DNA from: Roseovarius salincola
GTDB lineage: Bacteria > Pseudomonadota > Alphaproteobacteria > Rhodobacterales > Rhodobacteraceae
Assembly: GCF_026891095.1 (NCBI RefSeq)
Contig: NZ_JAPTNL010000001.1
Span: 186,001-250,000, forward strand
Direction: 5' to 3'
Length of the DNA stretch: 64,000 nucleotides
Under the pieces are notes generated by a model. The model made no database searches, was not told the origin of the DNA, and saw only the letters and a list, made by a program, of their open reading frames with translations. The position numbers and the translations under genes were made by a program. Positions within the stretch are counted from its first letter, which is position 1; each line of letters opens with the position of its first letter. Positions 48,919-56,215 of the stretch are shown in pieces.

Positions 48919-49650
48919 CTAACGCAGCAATGGTCCGTCCTGATCCAGGTAATCCATATCGAAGTCGGCCAGCGTCATCAGACCTGAAAAGTCGTCGAAA
49001 GCGACCCGCCCTTTCTGGAAGGTCACCAATCCTTCTTCGCGAAGATGACGCAAGACGCGGTTCACATGCACCGCACTCAGTCCCAGCGCGTCGGCGAGGT
49101 GATACTGCGTCAAAGGGCAGTCGTACCCGGACTTGTCCCCGATACCCACCAGGCTCAGCCGCGCGCCCAGTTCCAGCAGGAAATGCGCCATGCGCATCTC
49201 GGCCGAGCGGCGACCTATATTGACCAGATGCTCCACAACCATCGCCTCGTCGCGCGACGCGGCCCACAGCACGGCGGTTGCCAGCCTCGGGGCTTCTTCG
49301 AAGCTCTCGAAAATATCCGCCGCCAGAACTTCGGACGCCTCGATCCGCGTCACGGCCTCGCTGCTGTGGTCGGCGGTGTGGAACAGGATGCTGCGCAGTC
49401 CCAAGAAATCGCCGGGGATCTGGACATCCACGATTTGCCGTTCACCATCGGGAAGGATCTTGAACGAACAGGCCCAGCCTTCGGCCAGGATGAAGGCCGA
49501 CTGGTTCCTTTGCCCCTCATGGATCAGCTCATGTCCGGCCTGAAATGTCCGCCTGCGTCGATGATAGCGTGCAAGCGTTTCCAGGTCGGTGGCGGACAAG
49601 CCAACAAATGCTGAAAGCTTGAGCGTCAATGGACTTTGCAGGATCGACAT
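48919..49650 (-). CDS. Crp/Fnr-family transcriptional regulator
   Basis: A 243-residue regulator with an N-terminal cyclic-nucleotide-binding-like beta barrel (FQAGHELIHEGQRNQSAFILAEGW, DGERQIVDVQIPGDFLGL). A C-terminal helix-turn-helix follows (LADALGLSAVHVNRVLRHLREEGLV, about residues 189-213). No FNR-type iron-sulfur cysteines are visible. I chose the ATG at 49650 (MSILQSP) over the GTG 12 bp upstream. It lies at the head of a run of tiny genes bearing a TGA-N6-TCA type motif and may control them. That link is inference. Confidence 0.9.
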   Translation of the reverse strand: MSILQSPLTLKLSAFVGLSATDLETLARYHRRRRTFQAGHELIHEGQRNQSAFILAEGWACSFKILPDGERQIVDVQIPGDFLGLRSILFHTADHSSEAVTRIEASEVLAADIFESFEEAPRLATAVLWAASRDEAMVVEHLVNIGRRSAEMRMAHFLLELGARLSLVGIGDKSGYDCPLTQYHLADALGLSAVHVNRVLRHLREEGLVTFQKGRVAFDDFSGLMTLADFDMDYLDQDGPLLR

Positions 49651-49829
49651 TTCGGGCTTCACTTTCTTTTGGCAAGGCGTGACCGGACCCAGCGGCTAGC
49701 CTGAAAAGTTTTGTCGCAGGCTGCTTTGGATCAGCGCAGTATAACAAGTAATGGCTACAATCCTGAGGCACCACCACCCCGCAAAGTAGGAGTGTTTCCC
49801 TCTCATCTGACCCGAAGGCGAAGTTGATC

Positions 49830-50063
49830 ATGCCCGTATCCCAAGACACCGCCGGAACAGCTGCCCTGTCCATCTGTGAATCGCTGCTGCTGGCGCTGAA
49901 CGATCGCAACATTCTGCCGGAAAAAGAGATCGTGGGTATCCTCCGGGACGCCGCAGCAGCGCATGAGTTCGCCCCCGAGTCCGAACACTCCGAAATGCAC
50001 ATCGCGGTTGCAGCCCTCATCAACGGAATACTGGCTGGTGGCAATTCGGTGCGACGAAGATAA
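49830..50063 (+). CDS. Small soluble protein of unknown function
   Basis: 77 residues from the ATG at 49830: MPVSQDTAGTAALSICESL, then LNDRNILPEKEIVGILRDAAAAHEFAPES and a helical C-terminus. It reads as three amphipathic helices without cysteine-rich or membrane segments. I do not recognise the family. It is divergent from the Crp/Fnr gene, about 180 bp away, and may be its target. Conserved-looking codon usage supports a real gene. Confidence 0.6.
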   Translation: MPVSQDTAGTAALSICESLLLALNDRNILPEKEIVGILRDAAAAHEFAPESEHSEMHIAVAALINGILAGGNSVRRR

Positions 50064-50523
50064 ACGCACGGGCTTTGGCCTGGCCTGGCCGGCCTGTTCG
50101 CGGCCGGGGACAGCCCTTTCGCGCGCGGTCATCTGTGGCGGGCGCATCCGACCTGCGGAGCAGCCCTTGACCGGGCCGGTCTTGCCCTTGGGGGATGTCC
50201 TGGTGGAGCATCGTTTCCGGCTGAATTTCCTTGCCGGACGCTTCATGTCTCGTGTAGCCGCTTGACAGCCGGTGCCGTTGAGGGCGCTGGCCGCCTTTCC
50301 ATTCTCATGGTCACTGTCGACATCGCGCAAGATGGCTGCGCAGGGCTTGATCGGTTGGCCTGCATCATGCCCGGCCTTGACGATCTTCGCGCTCAGGAGG
50401 CTGGTTTGCTCATCGGCGCCCGCCAGAAAAGGGCTGCATGCCAGAAAATCCGCCGGTGCCCGCGACGTTGCACCCGGTTCCCGTGACCGTGGGGCGGTGT
50501 TCTGTCGTCGGGAAAGAGTGCGC
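50064..50523. other. Gene-free stretch, no feature recognised
   Basis: 460 bp with several frames, including a long minus-strand frame (49803-50579) that overlaps the 49830 gene, has many Arg/Ser/Pro residues and shows no family motif. I see nothing that supports a gene here. Confidence 0.5.
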
Positions 50524-50598
50524 TCAGCGCAGTCCAAGAACGCCCAGTATGACCAAGACGACCACAACCAGCCCAACAATATAGATCAGTCGGTTCAT
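50524..50598 (-). CDS. 24-residue single-helix membrane peptide
   Basis: MNRLIYIVGLVVVVLVILG-VLGLR, 24 residues, forms one membrane helix with an Arg at each end. GGAGG stands about 8 bp before the ATG, a strong ribosome site for so short a frame. Similar mini-proteins are scattered in Roseobacter genomes as I recall. It is below usual gene-finder limits. It lies in the region of tiny genes and regulatory repeats. Function unknown; membrane stress sensing or complex stabilisation is a guess. Confidence 0.65.
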   Translation of the reverse strand: MNRLIYIVGLVVVVLVILGVLGLR

Positions 50599-50735
50599 TG
50601 GTATCCCTCCAGATTCAGAGCCAGAAACGTGGCGTATCTCGCATCACAGTAGCGGTCTTTCGATCCGCAGAAACAACATGGATCAGTGTCAGGAGAGGCG
50701 CTTGCAAAACGCCGCTCCGGGCGTTCTCAAACTGG

Positions 50736-50749
50736 CTGATCCAGGTAAG
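50736..50749 (+). promoter_or_regulatory. Operator-like motif, site 1
   Basis: CTGATCCAGGTAAG, part of a 20-bp block (50735-50754) that is repeated exactly at 54006-54025. It fits the partial palindrome CTGAyCCAGGTnAG. It lies about 165 bp upstream of the small membrane gene at 50913. Confidence 0.55.
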
Positions 50750-50912
50750 TGCAGCGCTGCATCAATCGCCCATTGTTCCTTGAGCCACCGCATCCTGCGG
50801 GTCTCCGGCGCGTGTGACATTCCGAGGGCAGGCCCGGCAGGTCTGATACCAAGGTCACGGTCCATGCATCGTTGCCCATGTGCGGGCGGAATTTTACCAA
50901 AGGAAAAGTCCA

Positions 50913-51104
50913 ATGTCATTAATCAATCTGATCGTTACCCTTGTCGTGGTCGGGGTCGCCCTTTGGGCGATAAACACCTATCTGCCGATGGATCGCAAGA
51001 TCAAGAACATCCTGAACGTAGTTGTCGTGATCCTTGTCGTCATCTGGCTCTTGCGCGCCTTCGGACTTCTGGGGGACATTGGCGCCATGCGCGTCGGCGG
51101 CTGA
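50913..51104 (+). CDS. Small membrane protein (Thivi_2564-like)
   Basis: 63 residues: MSLINLIVTLVVVGVALWAI, a short loop (LPMDRKIKN), then a second helix (VVVVILVVIWLLRAFGLLGDI). The two-helix pattern matches small membrane proteins that I recall annotated as Thivi_2564 family. ATG at 50913 follows AAAGGA at good spacing; upstream in-frame codons are less likely. Function is unknown. Its first 15 residues are mirrored in a truncated frame at 54323, which suggests an old duplication. Confidence 0.75.
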   Translation: MSLINLIVTLVVVGVALWAINTYLPMDRKIKNILNVVVVILVVIWLLRAFGLLGDIGAMRVGG

Positions 51105-51286
51105 GGATAAGGGGCAACCGGGCGCGGAGCGGCTTACCGTCTTTTCGGGGTCCAAGGATTGTCCCAAGGATCCTCGAGGCAAATACTCGCCTGATTTCGG
51201 CCGATGCGACTGCGGATCGATTTCGCCACAGAACGGCACTGCCAACGGGTGGTCGGGCGAGCAAGGTCCCAACCACGATGCGTGGA

Positions 51287-51335
51287 CTGACCCAGGTCAG
51301 TCTGCGCCGTCGCTTTTTGCGCTAACCTGAGTCAG
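51287..51335. promoter_or_regulatory. Operator-like motifs, sites 2 and 3
   Basis: CTGACCCAGGTCAG (51287-51300) is palindromic with a 2-bp centre (CTGACC, CA, GGTCAG) and includes TGA-N6-TCA. CTAACCTGAGTCAG (51322-51335) is an imperfect copy of the same palindrome, 35 bp away. Both lie 85-135 bp before the 51421 gene. TGA-N6-TCA spacing is that of Crp/Fnr operators. Confidence 0.6.
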
Positions 51336-51420
51336 CCCGTTCGGATGGCGCCCGCGCGATCAAACGGAAGCCCCCCTTTCCGGCTGAGGCTCTCCAGCCG
51401 CCAAACAAGGAGCAGTTCAG

Positions 51421-51684
51421 ATGGTCCGAAATCACCACATCCCCGATCTCAAACATGATGTCGCAGGACAATCCGGTGTTTCAGGCGGCGCCCGGGAAGC
51501 AGTCGTGGCCCCGAACGCAACAGCGGTCACGTTTCCTGCGCGCCACCATTCTCAGCCAAACCGTGTTCAGGTTCGGGAAAGAAACAGCATCTGGGAGGTG
51601 CGTGTCGATGGCGTCTTTCGAGGCGATTACCATAAGGAAGAGCATGCGCTGACCGCCGCGGTGCGATTCAGGAAGTCACTGTGA
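51421..51684 (+). CDS. Small protein, DUF2188-like C-terminus
   Basis: 87 residues. The C-terminal part (VQVRERNSIWEVRVDGVFRG then DYHKEEHALTAAVRF) has the beta-hairpin then helix pattern of short DUF2188-type proteins. The N-terminal 45 residues are unordered. AAGGAG stands 8 bp before the ATG. It is preceded by two operator-like motifs. Function unknown; a stress-related role is guessed only from context. Confidence 0.65.
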   Translation: MVRNHHIPDLKHDVAGQSGVSGGAREAVVAPNATAVTFPARHHSQPNRVQVRERNSIWEVRVDGVFRGDYHKEEHALTAAVRFRKSL

Positions 51685-52034
51685 TGCAGTCCTTGAACCG
51701 ACAAGCCGTCCCGACGATTTTCCGATCCGGTTCGCCGAGAACGAGCGAATGCGGTCAAAGCCTGCGATTGTCGACGGGTCGGTTCCCGACACCAACAGAG
51801 TGGCGCGATAGCGAACAGAGCCATAGGTAGTCTGTTGGCCGAGGATTCGTTGGGCGATGACCGCTTCATTCTCACAAGCAGTTTGTCCAACCCGGTCCCA
51901 GAGCCGTTGGCATCCGGCGGGCCAAGAGAGCGCGCGCCAGCCGATCATCAAAGCGCTGTCGGTCGCCAATCCGCCGCCAACCGTGTCGGTTGAGGTGCCC
52001 CCGCATCGTGTTCTCCGAAGAGCCCGCGCAAGGC
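51685..52034. other. Gene-free stretch before the desaturase end
   Basis: 350 bp. The minus strand has an open frame (including SALMIGWRALSWPAGCQRL and VSGTDPSTIAGF) that could be a decayed gene, but I do not recognise it and see no ribosome site. Nothing else is found. Confidence 0.4.
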
Positions 52035-53261
52035 TCAGGCGGAAAGCGTGCGGGCCTGCGCGAACGACAGGAGCCTGCGACGCTTCTCGTCCCAGAGGTG
52101 CAGCCGGGCACAGCGAAAGCTTTCCCGAAGCGTGATGCGTTTGGTCTGTGCGAGGATCTCGTGGTCTGCGATCACCTCGGGCAGGCGATAGAACGGAATA
52201 CGGCTGGCCAGATGGTGAACGTGGTGGACACCGATATTGCCGGTGATCCAGCGCAGGATGCCGGGCAAGGCGTAGTGGGAACTGCCGTGAAGGGCCGCCT
52301 CCTGAATGTTCCAGTCTTCCTCGTGCTGCCAGCTGGTTTCCTCGAATTGGTGTTGGACGTAGAAAAACCACATCCCGGCGATCGCGGCCAGAAGCATCGT
52401 TGGCAGGAATATGAACAGCAGGACATCCCATCCGCCCAACCAGACGATCACCGTGAGGGCGACAGCGATCATGGCGTTTGTGCCCATTGCGCTCAGCCAG
52501 TAGCGCCAACCTGACCGCATCAGGTGCACAGGCAGGCGGTTCTGCAGGAAGAAGGTGTAGAAGGGCACCACCCCGAACAGAAAGACCGGATGGCGGACAA
52601 GTCGATAGAGCGCACGACCGCGCCATCCCTTCTCGCGGTATTCCCTGACGGTGAGGGTTGGCAAGTCTCCGACACCGCGTCGCTCGAGGTTGCCTGTCGT
52701 GGAATGGTGAATCGCATGGGTCCTGCGCCAGACGTCGTAGGGTGTCAGCGTGAGAACACCGAGCCCGCGGCCGATCCAGTCGCAGAGTTTACGGTCGCGG
52801 AAAAGGGATCCGTGCCCGCAATCGTGCTGGATGATGAACAGCCGGACGAGGAAAGCCGCGTTCGCCAGCGCCAGGCCAAGGGCCGATATGTAGCTGATCG
52901 ACAGCATCCACCAGGCCACTGCCCATATTCCCACGAACGGCGCGAGCGTAATGGTCAGCTCGAAGACGCTGCGGGAAGGGATCGGCTGGCGATACTTCGC
53001 CAGCGTGCGCGTCCAGTCCGATGGCGATGGCGCGGCGTCATGATGTGTCGGATCGCCTGAGGGGATCAGGCGCGGAGCGACGTTCGAGGCGGGCGAGTCT
53101 GAAGGCCCGGCCTGAAGCTGCCGCGTGACCGGGGGGCGTTCGTCGTTCCGCCCGCAATACCGGGCATCGCCTTCTTGATTTTCCTTCAAGCGCGGCCTGT
53201 TCTGTTCGCTGCCTGGTTGATTCCGTGTGTCGGGTGATATGCCAGATTTGGGTCGTGTCAT
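52035..53261 (-). CDS. Membrane fatty acid desaturase
   Basis: A di-iron acyl-lipid desaturase-type protein, 408 residues, with the three histidine boxes HDCGHGSL, HAIHHSTTG and HHVHHLAS, and several membrane helices. Such enzymes introduce double bonds in membrane lipids. About 85 N-terminal residues are Pro/Arg-rich and look unrelated to the family. The start at 53261 is supported by its ATGA overlap with a short upstream frame. Position amid stress-like genes suggests membrane remodelling; substrate unknown. Confidence 0.88.
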   Translation of the reverse strand: MTRPKSGISPDTRNQPGSEQNRPRLKENQEGDARYCGRNDERPPVTRQLQAGPSDSPASNVAPRLIPSGDPTHHDAAPSPSDWTRTLAKYRQPIPSRSVFELTITLAPFVGIWAVAWWMLSISYISALGLALANAAFLVRLFIIQHDCGHGSLFRDRKLCDWIGRGLGVLTLTPYDVWRRTHAIHHSTTGNLERRGVGDLPTLTVREYREKGWRGRALYRLVRHPVFLFGVVPFYTFFLQNRLPVHLMRSGWRYWLSAMGTNAMIAVALTVIVWLGGWDVLLFIFLPTMLLAAIAGMWFFYVQHQFEETSWQHEEDWNIQEAALHGSSHYALPGILRWITGNIGVHHVHHLASRIPFYRLPEVIADHEILAQTKRITLRESFRCARLHLWDEKRRRLLSFAQARTLSA

Positions 53262-53440
53262 GTGCGATCTGGATCCTGTGCTGTTGAGTGTGTCGTTTTC
53301 TTGGTCTTCGAACCGAACTGCCACCGGCGAAGATCTTCGATGAGCGTTGCCACAGTCCGGTGCATTTCAGCATCCGTGCCGGGGGCATTGTCCTGGGGGC
53401 AGCATTCAAGGTCTGCCTCATCGGGCATCCGGTGCGGCAT
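53258..53440 (-). CDS. Possible 60-residue upstream frame coupled to the desaturase
   Basis: MPHRMPDEADLECCPQ, then MHRTVATLIEDLRRWQFGS, 60 residues in all. Its TGA overlaps the desaturase ATG (ATGA), the usual sign of coupled translation. No clear ribosome site is seen and no family is recognised; a longer frame (to 53854) is also open. Weak call, kept because of the overlap. Confidence 0.4.
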   Translation of the reverse strand: MPHRMPDEADLECCPQDNAPGTDAEMHRTVATLIEDLRRWQFGSKTKKTTHSTAQDPDRT

Positions 53441-53544
53441 GATGGACTGATCTGAAGCCGTCGCCGAATCGCATTCGCCAACGACTGCCAGGTCAGGCAA
53501 CCGCGAGAATTCCGAGGGCGGATGAACACCGCGCCGGACAACGC

Positions 53545-53799
53545 TTATATTGCAAGGCTGCGCTCCTTCGCTTGGCAGGTGGTGCCGGTGATCAGGTCGG
53601 ATACTGGAGATTGCGCGATAGCGTGGGCCGCCGCATCGAGATGCCTGTTGCTCTCTGCTTCCTTGTTTGCAGCACGCGCTTTTGCGGCGGCCTGGCAGTG
53701 TTTCAACGCCATGGTCTTTTGAGGCCCTGCCGCCGCTCGGTTGCAGGCATTCATGACGGAGATCATCTTCAGAGACGGTTTCGTCATATCGATTGTCAT
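53545..53799 (-). CDS. Small helical protein of unknown function
   Basis: 84 residues, mostly alpha-helical and charged: MTIDMTKPSLKMISVMNACN, KHCQAAAKARAANKEAESN and RHLDAAAHAIA. Similar short proteins with a KHYQAAxxAxxxxxDAExN pattern occur in Roseobacter genomes as I recall. AAAGGA lies about 7 bp before the ATG at 53799. It is divergent from the operator-like sites at 53969-54020. Function unknown. Confidence 0.65.
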   Translation of the reverse strand: MTIDMTKPSLKMISVMNACNRAAAGPQKTMALKHCQAAAKARAANKEAESNRHLDAAAHAIAQSPVSDLITGTTCQAKERSLAI

Positions 53800-53968
53800 G
53801 GAACGATCCTTTCATGAACGTTTGGAGGACATGAAGCCTGCGAATGTGCGGCAAGGCCGGGTTGCCGCAGGCGCTTGCCTTTTCAGTCGTTCGGATACCC
53901 GCAGAACCGTGCCCCCCGGATATTCAGCGAGTATCGGACCATCGCTACCTTTTTCTCGCCGTGGCGCA

Positions 53969-54020
53969 CTAATGCAGGTTAGCTGCGTCGCGTGCCGCCG
54001 AAGTAGCTGATCCAGGTAAG
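53969..54020. promoter_or_regulatory. Operator-like motifs, sites 4 and 5
   Basis: CTAATGCAGGTTAG (53969-53982) and CTGATCCAGGTAAG (54007-54020) are 38 bp apart. The second sits in a 20-bp block identical to 50735-50754. They lie between the small gene at 53799 (minus) and the Mla operon at 54369 (plus), so could control either. Confidence 0.55.
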
Positions 54021-54145
54021 TGCAGGGGGGCCCGATCTGCAAGACTATCAGTGCCGGGACGGCCTGCCGCGCGCGATAACGGCGGCACGCCGCATCGCTT
54101 CAGCGACTCTGACTCGGGCAGGGGAAAGATACAGGGGAGCCAGCC

Positions 54146-54226
54146 ATGACACAGGCCGGCAACATCGGACACGTCGTCATCTCCCCGGGCTTCACGCCGC
54201 TTCTTCGCGGCTCTGCAAGCCTCTGA
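54146..54226 (+). CDS. Possible 26-residue peptide
   Basis: MTQAGNIGHVVISPG then FTPLLRGSASL, 26 residues, with GGGGAG about 6 bp before the ATG. The ribosome site is good but length and lack of family make it a weak call. It lies between the operator-like sites and the Mla operon. The 53800-54368 interval holds nothing else except those sites and the truncated MSLIN frame. Confidence 0.25.
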   Translation: MTQAGNIGHVVISPGFTPLLRGSASL

Positions 54227-54322
54227 TTCGCATTGCGGTGAACCCGGAAGGATCGGGGTCGCCGGCATTCCATCATCGGGCCGCACTGGCTCGGCAGGAC
54301 ACTCTCACCGGGAACCAATCTG

Positions 54323-54376
54323 ATGTCTCTCATTAACCCGCTGGTCACATCTGTCGCTGTCGGCGTCAATGGCTGA
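54323..54376 (+). pseudogene. Truncated copy of the 50913 membrane protein N-terminus
   Basis: MSLINPLVTSVAVGVNG then stop, 17 residues. It matches the start of the protein at 50913 (MSLINLIVTLVVVGVALW) at 11 of 15 positions. It overlaps the first 8 bases of mlaE. With the identical 20-bp block upstream it looks like a duplication cut by the mla junction; a leader peptide role is possible. Confidence 0.5.
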
Positions 54377-55442
54377 GGCAATCCCCGTTTCGCCGCTGAC
54401 CCTCTCCGGGCCTGTCACTCTGGCCACTCTGGATGAGGTTCGCCAGCGGATCGGCCCAGCCGCGACCGGTGCTCCCGTGGACATTTCGGCAGTCACCCGG
54501 TTGGATACGGCTGGCGCATGGTTGCTGGGATCGACGGGACGGCCTGTCACAGGCGCAGACGACGCGCAGCTTATGTTGATGCGCAAGGTGCAGGATGCCG
54601 TGCTTTCCGGAGGCGCGGTCGAACAGCGCGCAGCGCCGCACCGGGCAGGCGACATTCCGGCAGCGGTCGGTATGGCGGTCGACCGGTTTCTTGCCGGCAC
54701 TGCGCAAAGCCTCGGCTTCGTCGGCCTCGTCATGGCGCGGCTTGCCGGCACCTTGGCGCATCCGCGCCGACTCAGGCTGACGGCTCTGGCGCATCATATG
54801 CAGGAGGCCGGGTTGAACGCCGTGCCCATCGTGGCCCTCATGGGGTTCCTGATCGGGGTGGTTCTGGCGTTTCAGGGCGCCGCACAGCTGCGCCAGTTCG
54901 GGGCCGAGGTGTTCGTGGTCGATCTTATTGCCGTCTCGATCCTGCGTGAGCTTGGCATCTTGCTGACTGCCATCATCGTCGCGGGGCGCTCGGCTTCCGC
55001 CTTCACTGCGGCCATCGGGTCGATGAAGATGCGCGAGGAGATCGACGCCATGCGCGTGCTCGGGCTTGACCCCATAGAGCTATTGGTGCTGCCGCGCCTG
55101 CTGGCGCTGGTGATCGTGCTGCCAATCCTCGGCCTGGTCGCGGATCTGGCGGGGCTGTTCGGTGGCGGGTTGATGGCCTGGATCGAACTTGGCATCTCGC
55201 CGAGCCAGTTTCGAACGCAATTACTGGCGAGTATCGGTGCGACCCAGGCGTTGGTCGGAGTGTCCAAGGCCCCGGTATTCGCCGTGATCATCGCGCTGGT
55301 TGGCTGTCAGCAGGGCTTGCAGGTCAAGGGCGATGCGGAATCGCTGGGCATGCGGACATCGCGCGCCGTCGTTATCGCAATTTTCCTCGTCATCGTTGTG
55401 GATGCGCTGTTCTCCGTATTCTTCGCGCTTTGGGGGGTGTGA
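54369..55442 (+). CDS. mlaE: MlaE-family ABC permease with N-terminal STAS-like domain
   Basis: A 357-residue protein, about 100 longer than plain MlaE. Residues about 1-95 read like a STAS/MlaB-type domain (VTRLDTAGAWLLGSTGRP), fused in front of the permease. The permease has about five helices with the family motifs GVVLAFQGAAQLRQFGA, ILLTAIIVAGRSASAF and EEIDAMRVLGLDPIELLVLP. It works with MlaF and MlaD in moving phospholipids between membranes. It is the first gene of a four-gene operon; its stop overlaps the ATPase start (TGATG). Confidence 0.9.
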   Translation: MAEAIPVSPLTLSGPVTLATLDEVRQRIGPAATGAPVDISAVTRLDTAGAWLLGSTGRPVTGADDAQLMLMRKVQDAVLSGGAVEQRAAPHRAGDIPAAVGMAVDRFLAGTAQSLGFVGLVMARLAGTLAHPRRLRLTALAHHMQEAGLNAVPIVALMGFLIGVVLAFQGAAQLRQFGAEVFVVDLIAVSILRELGILLTAIIVAGRSASAFTAAIGSMKMREEIDAMRVLGLDPIELLVLPRLLALVIVLPILGLVADLAGLFGGGLMAWIELGISPSQFRTQLLASIGATQALVGVSKAPVFAVIIALVGCQQGLQVKGDAESLGMRTSRAVVIAIFLVIVVDALFSVFFALWGV

Positions 55443-56215
55443 TGAGGTCCGATACCATCATCGCGATCCGGGGGCTGACCAACCGGTTCGGCAAGACGAT
55501 CGTCCATGAAAACCTTTCACTCGACGTGTTGCGCGGCGAGGTTCTGGGTGTCGTGGGCGCCTCGGGCAGCGGGAAATCGGTGCTCTTGCGCAGCATCGTT
55601 GGGCTGATGACGCCCAGTGCGGGTGAGATCACGATGCTGGGCACGGATGTGCTGCGCGCCAGTGCCACTGAGCGGGCGGCGGCCAGTGCGCGCACGGGTG
55701 TGATGTTTCAGGACGGTGCGTTGTTCTCGGCCCTGACCGTGCGCGAGAATATCGAGGCGCCGATGCGCGAACGCATGGCGATTGACCCAGAAACGCGGCG
55801 GGCGCTGGCCGATCTGCGCATTTCCCTTGTCGGCCTTCCGCCTGAGGCGGGCGATCTGTTTCCCGCGGCGCTTTCAGGCGGCATGAGGAAGCGCGCGGGT
55901 CTGGCGCGGGCGCTGTCGCTTGATCCCGAAATCCTGTTTCTGGACGAGCCGACGGCGGGTCTCGATCCGATAAGCGCGTCGGACTTTGACAGCCTGCTGA
56001 ATTCGCTGCGTGCTGCTCTTGGTCTGACGGTGTTCCTCGTGACCCATGACCTGGACACGTTGCAGGCCACATGCGACCGGATTGCCGTGCTGGCCGACCG
56101 CCGCGTGCTGGTCACGGGAACCCTGGCCCAGATGCGGAACGTCGAGGACCCTTGGGTGCATTCCTATTTCCACGGCCCGCGCGCCCATGCGGTGCTTGTG
56201 AAGGCGGGGTGCTGA
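55442..56215 (+). CDS. mlaF: MlaF-type ABC transporter ATP-binding protein
   Basis: A 257-residue ABC ATPase: Walker A GASGSGKS (about residues 41-48), Q-loop region MFQDGALF, the signature LSGGMRKRAGLARAL, Walker B ILFLDEPTAGLDP and the switch histidine in FLVTHDLDT. The LSGGMRKR form is characteristic of Mla-type ATPases. It powers the MlaE permease. It starts on the A of the mlaE stop and overlaps mlaD by one base at its end, showing tight coupling. Confidence 0.94.
   Translation: MRSDTIIAIRGLTNRFGKTIVHENLSLDVLRGEVLGVVGASGSGKSVLLRSIVGLMTPSAGEITMLGTDVLRASATERAAASARTGVMFQDGALFSALTVRENIEAPMRERMAIDPETRRALADLRISLVGLPPEAGDLFPAALSGGMRKRAGLARALSLDPEILFLDEPTAGLDPISASDFDSLLNSLRAALGLTVFLVTHDLDTLQATCDRIAVLADRRVLVTGTLAQMRNVEDPWVHSYFHGPRAHAVLVKAGC

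Noticed and set aside
48940-48953. CTGATCCAGGTAAT, a sixth copy of the operator-like motif
   Set aside because: It lies inside the last codons of the Crp/Fnr gene and encodes LDQDG; treated as coincidence unless shown otherwise.
53483-53497. Half-site CCAGGTCAG upstream of the desaturase frame
   Set aside because: Only one half of the palindrome matches, too weak to count as a site.
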